Shown in pieces: positions 18,996 to 27,946 of a DNA stretch of 40,719 bases. Origin of the DNA: an alpha proteobacterium SCGC AAA028-D10. GTDB lineage: Bacteria > Pseudomonadota > Alphaproteobacteria > Pelagibacterales > Pelagibacteraceae. The stretch's first letter is position 1; the number at the start of each line of letters is the position of its first letter. The notes under the pieces are model-generated. The model was given only the letters and a program-made list of their open reading frames with translations, did no database searches and had not been told where the DNA came from. The DNA lies in assembly GCA_000510845.1 (NCBI GenBank), contig AZOF01000008.1, forward strand, positions 1 through 40,719. Direction: 5' to 3'. Position numbers and translations under genes: made by a program.

Positions 18996-19033
18996 TTAAA
19001 GACTTGGGTTCAATTTAGTTATATATAGTAGAT

Positions 19034-19285
19034 ATGAGTAATTTAATAAAAAAACTTTTATATAGATCTAATCACAGAGGAACCAAAGAAATGGATTTGC
19101 TAATTGGTGGATTCGCTATTGAAAACTTAAAAAAATTGAACCCTGAAGAATTGAAAGAATTCGAACTTTTATTAAATTTTACTGATAAAGAACTAAGTTC
19201 TTGGTTAGTTGATAATAAGAAAAATATAGACATAGAAAACTTTTCTATATCTAAAAAAATTAAAGAATTTAAGTTACAATTCTAA
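19034..19285 (+). CDS. sdhE: Succinate dehydrogenase assembly factor (SdhE family)
   Basis: Small helical protein that promotes covalent FAD attachment to the flavoprotein subunit of succinate dehydrogenase. The 83-residue product contains the RGxxExD-type motif (RGTKEMD, residues about 15-21). It also has the typical LNPEELKEFELLLNFTDKELSSWLV segment. The neighbouring, divergent recG is a common alphaproteobacterial partner of this gene. It is convergent with tRNA-Ser, which ends 38 nt downstream. Confidence 0.92.
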   Translation: MSNLIKKLLYRSNHRGTKEMDLLIGGFAIENLKKLNPEELKEFELLLNFTDKELSSWLVDNKKNIDIENFSISKKIKEFKLQF

Positions 19286-19323
19286 AATTTCATAGAATCA
19301 AATTTACTGTAATTCCAAAAAAA

Positions 19324-19413
19324 TGGCGGAGAGGGTGGGATTTGAACCCACGAACGAGTTGCCCCGTTGCTAGTTTTCAAGACTAGTGCTTTCAACCGCT
19401 CAGCCACCTCTCC
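19324..19413 (-). tRNA. tRNA-Ser (anticodon UGA), CCA encoded
   Basis: Cloverleaf read on the minus strand: acceptor GGAGAGG paired with CCTCTCC, and a D-arm GCTGAGCGG-type sequence. The anticodon stem CTAGT/ACTAG encloses loop CTTGAAA, giving anticodon TGA. A long class II variable arm (around CAACGGGGCAACTCGTT) and the T-arm with GGTTCAAATCC follow. The discriminator is G (base 19327 on the plus strand is c) and CCA is encoded at 19324-19326. The long variable arm is as expected for serine tRNAs. Total 90 nt including CCA. Confidence 0.97.
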
Positions 19414-19455
19414 TTGATTAATGACTTTAAATGTAGGCTATGTTAAAAAAAAGTA

Positions 19456-20451
19456 ATGAATATTTACCCTAAATTTAAAATATTTCTAATTATTTATTTA
19501 TTTACAATATTTAATCCCAATATTTCATTAGCAAATGAAAAATTTACTGAGTGGTTAGTTGGTTTTAAAGGTAGAGCGATAGCACAAGGTGTTTCGCAAG
19601 AAACAGTTGATACAGCTTTAAAAAATGCAAAATTTTTAGAGAGAATTCTTGCATTAGATAGAAAACAACCTGAGTTTTTCGAAAAAACTTACGAGTATTT
19701 AGAAAAAAGAGTTGATGAAAAAAGAATACAAGCAGCAAAAAATCTTTTAAAAGAAAATTCACCTCTGCTTGAGAAAGTCAGCACTAAATTTAAAGTTGAT
19801 AAAGAAATTCTTGTAGCTTTGTGGGGCATAGAGACAAATTTTGGAGTTAACAAAGGAAAGGTTGATATAATTTCTGCTTTATCTACATTGTCATTTGATA
19901 ATCGACGATCAGAATATTTTGAAAAAGAATTAATTATACTTTTAAAATTAATCGATAATAAAACTTTAAAGTATGACAGTTTATATGGGTCATGGGCTGG
20001 AGCAATTGGCAATTTTCAATTCATGCCATCAACAATTCAAAAGCACGGAATAAATTTTGATGAAGTCGCTGATATTGATTTAATCAACTCATTTCAAGAT
20101 TCTCTTGCTTCTGCAGCAAATTACTTAAAAACAATAGGGTGGATTGAAAAAGATAAATGGGGATTTGAAGTTAGAATCGATAAAAATTTTGATAGCAGTT
20201 TAATAAATTCAGATTCAAGAAATCTTAAAAATAAAATTTCTATTGTTCAATTAAAATTGTTAGGTTTTAAAAACAGAAATGGCAGTGAGATTGCATACGA
20301 AGATAAAAAGGAAGGTTGGTTAATAAGACCTGATGGTGAAGATGGTCCAATCTATATTGTTTTTGATAATTATTTAAGATTATTAGAATGGAATAGATCT
20401 TTACGATTCGCAATAACTGTTGGAACTCTGTCAGATAAAATAAAAATATAA
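19456..20451 (+). CDS. mltB: Lytic murein transglycosylase, MltB type (GH103)
   Basis: Periplasmic enzyme that cleaves peptidoglycan glycan strands to 1,6-anhydro ends. A signal peptide (hydrophobic residues about 8-24, ending SLANE) precedes the domain and no lipobox cysteine is present, so it is probably soluble. The catalytic glutamate is Glu126 in ALWGIETNFG. The GSWAGAIGNFQFMPSTIQKHG stretch and DSLASAANYLKTIGW are characteristic. The C-terminus contains a short putative peptidoglycan-binding segment with IVQLKLLGFKNRNG and ends RFAITVGTLSDKI, typical of the family. It heads the mltB-rlpA-dacA envelope cluster. Confidence 0.94.
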   Translation: MNIYPKFKIFLIIYLFTIFNPNISLANEKFTEWLVGFKGRAIAQGVSQETVDTALKNAKFLERILALDRKQPEFFEKTYEYLEKRVDEKRIQAAKNLLKENSPLLEKVSTKFKVDKEILVALWGIETNFGVNKGKVDIISALSTLSFDNRRSEYFEKELIILLKLIDNKTLKYDSLYGSWAGAIGNFQFMPSTIQKHGINFDEVADIDLINSFQDSLASAANYLKTIGWIEKDKWGFEVRIDKNFDSSLINSDSRNLKNKISIVQLKLLGFKNRNGSEIAYEDKKEGWLIRPDGEDGPIYIVFDNYLRLLEWNRSLRFAITVGTLSDKIKI

Positions 20452-20452
20452 A

Positions 20453-21124
20453 ATGAGAAATAAGGCAATAGTTTTATTTTTTATTTTAATTACATCGTGT
20501 CAAAATTTTTCAACTTATGAAAACAATAATACTTATGAAAAAATAGGGTTTGCAGATTTTACTAAAAATGATGATGTAATACATCGAAATATAGCTCCTA
20601 ATAGCAAAGTTAAAATTACTAATTTATTAAATAAAAAAAGCATAGTCGTAGAAGTTAATAAAAATTCCAATTACAAAAAAGAAAGAGAAATTATCATTCC
20701 TAATAAATACATCGATTCATTGGAATTAAATTATATTTTACCAATAGTAAAAATTGAGACTCTTAGAACGAATAAAACTTTTAAGGCCGATACTGTTAAA
20801 ATTTTTGATGAAGAAAAAAAAATTACTCAAAATGTAGAAATAAAAAATGTTGATATTATCGATTTGTCTAAAAATAATTCTAAGAAAAATAATAATTTAA
20901 ATAAATTAATCATTTATTATGGTGATTTTACTTTTAAAAATTCAGCCTTAGATATGGTAAGCTTATTAAAAAAAGAAATAAAAAATCTTAATCCAACTGT
21001 TATTCAGGTTAATAAAAAATTCAGAGTAAAAGTTGCAACTATTAATGATATCAGTGAATTTGATATTTTTTTTAACAAAATAGTTAATACTAAGTTTGAT
21101 AATTATAATATAATCGTTGAATGA
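20453..21124 (+). CDS. Degenerate RlpA-like lipoprotein with a possible SPOR domain
   Basis: Predicted outer-membrane lipoprotein: the signal peptide ends at ITSC, with Cys16 as the lipid attachment site. The middle part resembles an RlpA double-psi beta-barrel: NIAPNSKVKITNLLNKKSIVVEVNKN matches the LPFGTxVRVTNLxNGRSVxVxVND region. The RlpA hallmarks that follow (the RGPF and RIIDLS segments with the catalytic Asp and His) are not recognisable, so lytic activity is doubtful. The last ~75 residues (LIIYYGDFTFKNSALDMVSLLKK ... YNIIVE) have the alternating pattern of a SPOR peptidoglycan-binding domain. Gene order between mltB and dacA supports RlpA origin. It overlaps dacA by 4 nt. Confidence 0.7.
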   Translation: MRNKAIVLFFILITSCQNFSTYENNNTYEKIGFADFTKNDDVIHRNIAPNSKVKITNLLNKKSIVVEVNKNSNYKKEREIIIPNKYIDSLELNYILPIVKIETLRTNKTFKADTVKIFDEEKKITQNVEIKNVDIIDLSKNNSKKNNNLNKLIIYYGDFTFKNSALDMVSLLKKEIKNLNPTVIQVNKKFRVKVATINDISEFDIFFNKIVNTKFDNYNIIVE

Positions 21125-22281
21125 TTTTTAAGAATTTTTTTATTTTAGTATTTATTGTATTGGTTTCTACCCCAGCTTCTTATTCTCAAATAATTATTCC
21201 AGATAAAGTTAAACAAGGCATTGTCGTAGATCATTCAAGTGGTGCCGTATTAGCTGAAAAAAATGCTGATCAAAAAATATCTCCTGCTTCAATGACAAAA
21301 ATCATGACTGCTGTTGTTGTGTTTGACCAACTTAAGAATAAAAAAATTAAACTTACAGATCAATTTACTGTTTCTAAAAAAGCTCGAAACGCAACTAGAT
21401 CAGGCGAATCTACAATGTTCTTGGTACCCGGAGATAAAGTTTCAATTGAAGATCTATTAAGAGGCGTAATTATTGTATCGGGTGTTGATGCCTCAATTGT
21501 TTTAGCAGAAGGCATATCTGGAACTGAAGAGCAATTTGTAAATTTAATGAATGAAAAAGCTAAACAAATTAATATGGCTAACACAAATTTTAGCAATTCT
21601 TCTGGAACATATAACCCAGATAATTATTCAACAGTAAGAGATATCGCTTTATTGTCGTCCTATTTAATCAATAACTATTCGTTGTATTATAAATATTTTA
21701 AAGAGAAAGATTTTGCGTGGGCTAGAACAGGTGGCAATCCTGTTAAGCAGGAAAATAGAAACATATTACTTTCTATGGATGAAGGAGTTGATGGAATAAA
21801 AACCGGCCATTTAAAAGATAGCAAGTATTCAATTGCAGTTACAAAGAAAAAAGACAACAGAAGAATAATAGCAGTAATTAGTGGCTTGCCTACAATGTCA
21901 TCAAGAGCAGAATCTTCAAAACTATTATTAAATGGTGCTTTCAACAAAATTGATCTTGTTAAAATTCCTTATGATAAAGATAAATTTAAAATAAAAATAT
22001 GGAATGGAAGCTCTTCTTATCTAGATGTTAAAGGTGCAAACAAAGATGGTATTTTTGTTAATTTGCCTAAAAATTTAAAGAATCCAAAAATTAAAATGGA
22101 ATTAGAATATGAATATCCATTGCAATTACCTATTAAAAAATTTGAGAAGGTTGCGGTCCTTAGAATTTATAAAAATAAAGAACTTATAGATACTGAAGAT
22201 TTATTTGCCCAAAAAGACATAACTGATAAAAATATATTCTTTAAAGGAATTCAAAATATCAATCATTACCTATGGCAATAA
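21121..22281 (+). CDS. dacA: D-alanyl-D-alanine carboxypeptidase (PBP5/6 family) with altered SxN motif
   Basis: Low-molecular-weight penicillin-binding protein acting on the terminal D-Ala of peptidoglycan stem peptides. It has a signal peptide (about residues 1-22), the active-site motif Ser57-Met-Thr-Lys60, and KTG at 227-229 (DGIKTGHL). A C-terminal beta-rich domain begins near residue 275 with ELEYEYPLQLPIKK. The second motif is Ser120-Gly121-Val122 (VSGVDASIVLAE), where PBP5 homologues have SGN; the asparagine is replaced by valine at 21484-21486. Length 386 is normal. It overlaps both neighbours (4 nt with the RlpA-like gene, 10 nt with tmk). The altered motif may weaken catalysis. Confidence 0.92.
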   Translation: MIFKNFFILVFIVLVSTPASYSQIIIPDKVKQGIVVDHSSGAVLAEKNADQKISPASMTKIMTAVVVFDQLKNKKIKLTDQFTVSKKARNATRSGESTMFLVPGDKVSIEDLLRGVIIVSGVDASIVLAEGISGTEEQFVNLMNEKAKQINMANTNFSNSSGTYNPDNYSTVRDIALLSSYLINNYSLYYKYFKEKDFAWARTGGNPVKQENRNILLSMDEGVDGIKTGHLKDSKYSIAVTKKKDNRRIIAVISGLPTMSSRAESSKLLLNGAFNKIDLVKIPYDKDKFKIKIWNGSSSYLDVKGANKDGIFVNLPKNLKNPKIKMELEYEYPLQLPIKKFEKVAVLRIYKNKELIDTEDLFAQKDITDKNIFFKGIQNINHYLWQ

Positions 22282-22913
22282 AAAAATCTTTTTTTATCTG
22301 CTTTGAAGGTGTTGAAGGGTCCGGGAAATCAACTCAAGCAAAATTATTATATAAATTTATAAAAAAAAATATTACAAAAAATGTAATTTTAACTAGGGAA
22401 CCGGGTGGTACGTTATTTTCAGAAAAAATAAGAAATTTAATATTAGATAAAAAAACAAAAATTAGCACGCTAACAGAATTTTTTTTATTAATGGCGGCTA
22501 GAAATGAACATATAATTAGTAAAATAGACTTTTATCTTAAAAAGAATTTCATTATCATTTGCGATAGATTTTTTTACTCTACATTAGCATACCAACATTA
22601 TTTGGAAGACATGGATAAAAAATTTATATTTAACATTCAAAAGAAAATTTATAAAAAAATTCATCCTGACCTTACTTTTTTGATCGATTTAAATAATAAA
22701 GAATCTAAAATTAGAATAAGTAATAGATCCAAAAATACTAACAGATTTGACAAACTTTCAAGTTATCATTTTAATAAAATTAGAAATGGTTTCATCAAAA
22801 TTTCAAAGACGTATAAAAATAAAATAGTTTTGATTAAAGGCAGCAGGTCTCTTATTGAAATTCAAAATGAAATTAATAAAAAAACTTTAAAAATATTAAA
22901 TGCAAGATTTTAA
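22272..22913 (+). CDS. tmk: Thymidylate kinase
   Basis: Phosphorylates dTMP to dTDP in DNA precursor synthesis. The P-loop is FEGVEGSGKSTQAK (about residues 10-23), followed by the TREPGGT dTMP-binding segment and the DR(Y/F) motif ICDRFFYSTLAYQ. A LID-region arginine segment RISNRSKNTNRFD is visible. The 213 residues fit the family. It is translationally coupled on both sides, overlapping dacA by 10 nt and holB by 14 nt; tmk-holB is a widespread bacterial pair. Confidence 0.95.
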   Translation: MAIKKSFFICFEGVEGSGKSTQAKLLYKFIKKNITKNVILTREPGGTLFSEKIRNLILDKKTKISTLTEFFLLMAARNEHIISKIDFYLKKNFIIICDRFFYSTLAYQHYLEDMDKKFIFNIQKKIYKKIHPDLTFLIDLNNKESKIRISNRSKNTNRFDKLSSYHFNKIRNGFIKISKTYKNKIVLIKGSRSLIEIQNEINKKTLKILNARF

Positions 22914-23841
22914 CTTTATAAACATTGAAACTATCAATAAGTATCAAAGATTTTTGTACGGTCATGAAGATCTATTTAAAAAACTTTCCAGTCTTTTTGA
23001 CAAACAGAAGTTACCTAGAAAGATTATATTTAATGGTAATGACGGAGTAGGGAAGGCAACATTTATTTACCATTTAATTAACTACATATTATCTAGTAAA
23101 GAAAATGATCCTTACGACTTAAACGCTAGAAAAATTATAGAAAATAATAAGAGTTACTTGGATTTAATTAATAATATTAATTTTAACTTTAAACATTTAA
23201 AAGTTGATGATTATAAAAAAATAATCAGCATAGAAGAAACAAGAGAAATTATAAATTTCTTTAACAAGTCATCAATAAATAATAAGCCTAAAATATTTTT
23301 TTTAGAGGGTGCAGAAAATCTTAATAAAAATTCATCAAATTCAATTTTAAAAATATTAGAGGAGCTTCCTGAAAATAATTATTTTTTTATATCATATCTT
23401 GAAAATAAATTTTTACTCGAAACAATCAAATCTAGATGTTTTAATTGTAGGCTTTTTATACATTCAAAAGAAAAAACGCCAATTAAAGAAAAATTAATCG
23501 CACAATTTAATACAAATAATACGATTATTAAAAATTTGACTCCAGGAACAAATCTAAAAATGAATATTCTCTTTAATGAACTGAATATTAATGAGAAAAA
23601 TTTTTCTGCAAAAATTTTAACTATGCAAAACTTTTACTTAGAAGAAAAATATAATAAAGTATTAGATTTAATGCACATATATATTGAAAATTATTTTGCT
23701 ACAAATTTAGAGAATAATAATTTTTTTAAAAATTTTAGAATAAGAAATAAAATTAATAAAATTATTTATAATATCAATTCAATTAATAATGAAATAAAAA
23801 GTAGTTTTTATGAAATAAATCTTTTGCTTGGGATTAAATAG
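22900..23841 (+). CDS. holB: DNA polymerase III delta' subunit
   Basis: AAA+ clamp-loader subunit. The fragment YGHEDLFKKLSSLFDKQKLPRKIIFNGNDGVGKATFIYHLI contains a P-loop (GNDGVGKAT, near residues 45-53). IFFLEGAENLNKNSSNSILKILEELPENNYFFISYLENKFLLETIKSRCFNCRLF corresponds to the Walker B/sensor 1 region shared by delta' proteins. The zinc-binding cysteines known from E. coli HolB are not evident. The C-terminal half is highly diverged and Asn/Lys rich. The 313 residues are typical, and position between tmk and metG supports the call. The stop overlaps the metG GTG by 1 nt. Confidence 0.88.
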   Translation: MQDFNFINIETINKYQRFLYGHEDLFKKLSSLFDKQKLPRKIIFNGNDGVGKATFIYHLINYILSSKENDPYDLNARKIIENNKSYLDLINNINFNFKHLKVDDYKKIISIEETREIINFFNKSSINNKPKIFFLEGAENLNKNSSNSILKILEELPENNYFFISYLENKFLLETIKSRCFNCRLFIHSKEKTPIKEKLIAQFNTNNTIIKNLTPGTNLKMNILFNELNINEKNFSAKILTMQNFYLEEKYNKVLDLMHIYIENYFATNLENNNFFKNFRIRNKINKIIYNINSINNEIKSSFYEINLLLGIK

Positions 23842-25361
23842 TGAAAAATTATTATCTCACAACTCCTATATATTACCCTTCAGCAAAACCACATATGGGC
23901 CATGCATATTCAAGCATATCTGCAGATGTTATTGCCAGATTTAAAAGGATTGAAGGTTATAATGTTAATTTTTTAACTGGTACTGATGAACACGGTCTAA
24001 AAATTCAAAGAGCTGCAGAACAGCAGAAAAAAGATCCTAAAGATTTTTGTGATGAAATCTCTCAAAACTTTATAGAGCTTGCAAAAAAGTTAAATCTTAC
24101 AAATACAGATTTTATTAGAACCACTGAAGATAGACATAAAAAAACTGTATCCAAACTATGGAATATTCTTGAAGAAAAAAACGAAATTTATATTTCTAAA
24201 TATTCTGGCTGGTATTCCGTATCTGATGAAGCATTCTACACAGAAGATGAAATAGAAATTAAGTCAAATATTAAAATCTCTAAAATTTCAGGATCAAAAG
24301 TAGAATGGATGGAAGAAGAATCTTATTTTTTCAGACTTTCAAAATGGCAAGAACCTTTACTAAAATATTATGCGGATAATCCTGAATTTATTTCTCCAAC
24401 TAGTAGAAAGAATGAAGTTATTAGCTTTGTTAAAAGTGGCTTAAAAGATCTTTCGATTAGCAGAACATCTTTTAAATGGGGAGTACCCGTACCAAATAAT
24501 AATAAGCATATAATTTATGTATGGCTTGATGCTCTTACTAATTACATAAGTGCTTTAGATTATTTTGAAAAAAATAATAAAAATCAATTTTGGCCAGCAG
24601 ACGTTCATATAATAGGAAAAGATATTATAAGATTTCACTGCGTTTATTGGCCAGCTTTTTTATTAGCAGCTGATATCAAGCCTCCAAAAAAAGTTTTTGC
24701 TCATGGCTGGATACTTTCTGGAGAAGAAAAAATGTCTAAATCAAAGGGAAATATTTTAGATCCCTTGGAAATTATTGAAAATTATGGCCTTGATGAAATT
24801 AGATACTATTTAATGAAGGAAGTTATTTATGGAGAGGATGGAAAAATAACTCCAGAAAACTTGATCAATTGCATTAACAGCGATTTAGCTAATAATATCG
24901 GAAATTTATATCAAAGGATAAGTTCAATTGTTCATAATAAGTTAAATTCCACAGTTCCAAAATGTTCTCCTAGTGAAAAAGTGGATTTAAAAATTTTAAA
25001 CCTGGTTGAAGAAAATTTAGATTCTTTAATTAAAACTTTTAATAAATTTGAAATACATAATTATCTAAAAAATATTATTCAGTTATGTTCGGAGGTTAAT
25101 AAATATGTAAATGACTCTGCTCCATGGTCAATAAAAGAAGATAATATAGAAAAGAGAAACGTTATTATTTATACTGTTTTAGAATTTATAAGGAAAATTT
25201 CTATTTTACTCCAACCAATTATTCCTGAAAAAAGCAAAATAATATTAGACTCTCTAAATATAAAAGAAGAAGAGAGATTTATAAAAAATATAAATAAAAA
25301 TTTTTCTTTAAAACAAGAAATTAAAATACAAAAAATTAATATTTTATTTAAAAAACAATGA
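23841..25361 (+). CDS. metG: Methionyl-tRNA synthetase
   Basis: Class I synthetase charging elongator and initiator tRNA-Met. The HIGH motif is seen as HMGH (YPSAKPHMGHAYSS, residues about 12-25). The KMSKS motif is intact (EEKMSKSKGNILDP, about 295-308). The 506-residue length, with no tRNA-binding EMAP-like extension at the C-terminus, is the alphaproteobacterial form. The start is GTG; the product begins VKNYYLTTPIYYPSA, matching the first strand of the family. It overlaps tatD by 4 nt. Confidence 0.97.
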   Translation: MKNYYLTTPIYYPSAKPHMGHAYSSISADVIARFKRIEGYNVNFLTGTDEHGLKIQRAAEQQKKDPKDFCDEISQNFIELAKKLNLTNTDFIRTTEDRHKKTVSKLWNILEEKNEIYISKYSGWYSVSDEAFYTEDEIEIKSNIKISKISGSKVEWMEEESYFFRLSKWQEPLLKYYADNPEFISPTSRKNEVISFVKSGLKDLSISRTSFKWGVPVPNNNKHIIYVWLDALTNYISALDYFEKNNKNQFWPADVHIIGKDIIRFHCVYWPAFLLAADIKPPKKVFAHGWILSGEEKMSKSKGNILDPLEIIENYGLDEIRYYLMKEVIYGEDGKITPENLINCINSDLANNIGNLYQRISSIVHNKLNSTVPKCSPSEKVDLKILNLVEENLDSLIKTFNKFEIHNYLKNIIQLCSEVNKYVNDSAPWSIKEDNIEKRNVIIYTVLEFIRKISILLQPIIPEKSKIILDSLNIKEEERFIKNINKNFSLKQEIKIQKINILFKKQ

Positions 25362-26128
25362 TTATAGACTCTCATTGTCATCTTGATTACGAACCATTAG
25401 TAAATAATATTAATGAAGTTTTGTTAAACGCCAAAAAAAATAATATTACAAATTTATTAACTATTGGAACTAGTTTAGAAAGTTCAAAAAAAGTTTTAGA
25501 AATAGTTGAAAAATATGAAAATATTTATGGGGCCATTGGTATTCATCCAAACTCAACCACCGAACATTTAAATGATTTAGATAAGCTTATTGATATTAAA
25601 AAAAAAAGTAAAAAGATAATAGCTTTTGGAGAAACTGGTTTAGACTATTTCTACAAGAAGAGCGAAAAAAAAGATCAACTATTTTCTTTTGAAAAACATA
25701 TTGAATTTGCTATTTCTGAAAATGTTCCTGTTATTATTCATACAAGAGATGCTGATGAGGATACAATTTTAATTATTAAAAAATATTATAAAAAAACAAA
25801 GTTTTTAGTACATTGTTTTACCGGAAATTTAGAATTTGCGAAAAGATTATTAAATCTTGAATGCTTAATCTCATTTAGCGGAATTATTACATTTAAAAAA
25901 TCAAACGACCTAAGAGATGTTGTCAAATATGTTCCATTAGAAAAAATGTTAATTGAAACAGATTCTCCTTACTTAAGTCCAGATCCATTAAGAGGAAAGA
26001 GCAATGAACCAGCAAACGTAAAAATTGTAGGAGAAAAAATAGCAAAAATTAAAGAAATTTCATTCGAAGAGGTTGCAAGACTAACAACAGAAAATTTCAA
26101 AAATTTTTTCCTTAATGAACAGAGATAA
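25358..26128 (+). CDS. tatD: TatD-family metal-dependent deoxyribonuclease
   Basis: TIM-barrel hydrolase with DNase activity in characterised members (YcfH/TatD group). The motifs are IDSHCHLDY at the N-terminus (HxH metal ligands), GAIGIHPN, FGETGLDYFYKKS, PVIIHTRDAD, LVHCFTGN, and LIETDSPYLSPDPLRGKSNEPANV. All metal-ligand positions appear intact. The 256 residues are normal. It follows metG with a 4-nt overlap and overlaps the next gene by 14 nt; metG-tatD-PhnP-like is a conserved alphaproteobacterial order. Confidence 0.95.
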   Translation: MIIDSHCHLDYEPLVNNINEVLLNAKKNNITNLLTIGTSLESSKKVLEIVEKYENIYGAIGIHPNSTTEHLNDLDKLIDIKKKSKKIIAFGETGLDYFYKKSEKKDQLFSFEKHIEFAISENVPVIIHTRDADEDTILIIKKYYKKTKFLVHCFTGNLEFAKRLLNLECLISFSGIITFKKSNDLRDVVKYVPLEKMLIETDSPYLSPDPLRGKSNEPANVKIVGEKIAKIKEISFEEVARLTTENFKNFFLNEQR

Positions 26129-26900
26129 AATTATTATTCTCGGATCTGGTAGTTCTGTGGGAGTTCCAAGAATAGACGGGTATTGGGGTAGGGCAAATAA
26201 AAATGATTTGAAAAATAACAGAACTAGATGCTCAATTTATATAAAATACAAAAGTTTAAATATACTGATTGATACATCTCCGGATATAAGAAGCCAATTA
26301 TTGAAAAATAAAATAACAAAAATAGACAATGTTATTTACACACATGATCATGCAGACCAAACGCATGGTATAAATGAATTAAGACCTTTTTTTTGGAAGA
26401 ACAAAAAAAAAATTAACGTTTATACAAATAAAAGTACAGCAAAAACATTATATAAAAGTTTTGCCTATTTATTTATAAAAAAAAGTAAGTTTTATAACCC
26501 AATTCTTAAAATGAATATTATTAAGAATAAATTTTTTATTAGAAAAAATAAAAATAAGTTTTTTTTTGAACCTATTATTGTTTCTCATGGAGATACTAAC
26601 GCAAATGGATATATATTTAAAAAAATCGCTTATATAAGTGATTGTAGTTTCATATCTAAAAAAGAAATTAAAAAGTTATACAATTTAAATATTTTAATTA
26701 TTGATTGTTTAAAATTTAAAAAACATAAAACTCATTTAAATTACTATGAGGCGATTAAATATATAAAAATTCTTAAACCTAAAAAAACAATATTAACCAA
26801 TCTTCATTCAGACATTGATTACAAAAAATTGAAAAATAAATTAACAAAACTGACAAACAACATCGTTCCAGCTTATGATGGTATGAAAATTAAAATATGA
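26115..26900 (+). CDS. PhnP-like MBL-fold metallo-hydrolase
   Basis: Metallo-beta-lactamase-fold protein of the PhnP group (phosphodiesterases in characterised members). The start LGSGSSVGVPRIDGYWGRA followed by NNRTRCSIYIKY is distinctive for this subgroup, as is THDHADQTHGINELR, the metal-binding HxHxDxxHG motif. Further ligands are in VSHGDTNANGY and ISDCSF; the final histidine is in LTNLHSDIDY. It has no phosphonate genes nearby, so its substrate is unknown; in alphaproteobacteria it normally follows tatD. The 261 residues are typical. It overlaps the glycosyltransferase gene by 4 nt. Confidence 0.88.
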   Translation: MNRDKIIILGSGSSVGVPRIDGYWGRANKNDLKNNRTRCSIYIKYKSLNILIDTSPDIRSQLLKNKITKIDNVIYTHDHADQTHGINELRPFFWKNKKKINVYTNKSTAKTLYKSFAYLFIKKSKFYNPILKMNIIKNKFFIRKNKNKFFFEPIIVSHGDTNANGYIFKKIAYISDCSFISKKEIKKLYNLNILIIDCLKFKKHKTHLNYYEAIKYIKILKPKKTILTNLHSDIDYKKLKNKLTKLTNNIVPAYDGMKIKI

Positions 26901-27946
26901 ATAAAAGAATAGCTATTTTGCTGCCTTATAAAGAAGATTATAACAAAAATAATGCTGGGTCAGCTTCATTATGGGTTAAAGATTTTTTTGAAAATTCAAA
27001 ACTTAAAAAAATAACCACTATCTATGGAATAAATACAAAAAAAAAATCTTTATCTAAGAATTTTGTTAACCTGAATAATAAATTTCCTTTATTTACATTT
27101 AAAAAAAATATTTTTTATGCAAAACTTTTTTTAAAGAATATTCACAAACAAACAAAAATTATAGAAATACATAATAGGCCTGAAATTTTTCACTTCATTA
27201 ATAAACAAAATTCAAACTATAAACTGATATTAGTTTTTCATAATAACCCTTTGTTAATTAGAGGATCTAAAAAAATAAAAGATAGAAAAAATATTTTAAA
27301 TAAATGCAGTAATGTAATTTTTGTAAGTAAATGGGTGCAAAAAAAATTTTTTGAAGGATTAGATAGTAAAAAAAGCAAAAAATGTTTCGTGATTTATCCA
27401 GCCATTAAAAGGTTAGATAAGTTACCAAAAAAAGAAAATATTATTACATTTATTGGCAAGTTAAATAAATCGAAGGGGTATGACTTAGCGGGAGTCGCTG
27501 TAGTTAATATTCTGAATAAATATAAAAATTGGAAAGCAATATTTGCTGGAAACGAAGAAAGAGAGAAATATAATTTTTCTCATAAAAATCTTAAAATCTA
27601 TAGATGGTTAAGTCATGACCAAATCTTAAAGTTATTAAAAAAAAGTTCTATTTGCCTTGTTCCTTCTGTATGGGAAGAGCCTTTTGGAAGGATATCTATG
27701 GAAGCCTCAATTTACGGTAACGCTGTTATTTTATCTAACAAAGGAGGTTTATCGGAAACTTCAAAATATCATATTAAATTAAAAAACCTTGATGTTAACA
27801 ATATCTTTAAAGAAATAAATAATTTAATCTTAGATAAGAAAAAATTATTAAAACTACAAAAAAAATCTTTTTTTGAATCTAGAATTTTTATAGAAAAAAG
27901 CGCAAAAATATTTGATGAAATTAAATTAAAAAATATTAAAGATTAA
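26897..27946 (+). CDS. Glycosyltransferase family 4
   Basis: GT-B fold glycosyltransferase, likely acting on lipopolysaccharide or another surface glycan at the cytoplasmic face of the inner membrane. The C-terminal domain shows IITFIGKLNKSKGYDLAG, KAIFAGNE, and YRWLSHDQILKLLKKSSICLVPSVWEEPFGRISMEASIYGNAVILS, with the EPFGRISMEA E-x7-E motif. The N-terminal acceptor domain is diverged. Donor and acceptor cannot be inferred. It is the last gene of the mltB-to-GT run and its 3' end overlaps the convergent integrase by 11 nt. Confidence 0.87.
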   Translation: MNKRIAILLPYKEDYNKNNAGSASLWVKDFFENSKLKKITTIYGINTKKKSLSKNFVNLNNKFPLFTFKKNIFYAKLFLKNIHKQTKIIEIHNRPEIFHFINKQNSNYKLILVFHNNPLLIRGSKKIKDRKNILNKCSNVIFVSKWVQKKFFEGLDSKKSKKCFVIYPAIKRLDKLPKKENIITFIGKLNKSKGYDLAGVAVVNILNKYKNWKAIFAGNEEREKYNFSHKNLKIYRWLSHDQILKLLKKSSICLVPSVWEEPFGRISMEASIYGNAVILSNKGGLSETSKYHIKLKNLDVNNIFKEINNLILDKKKLLKLQKKSFFESRIFIEKSAKIFDEIKLKNIKD

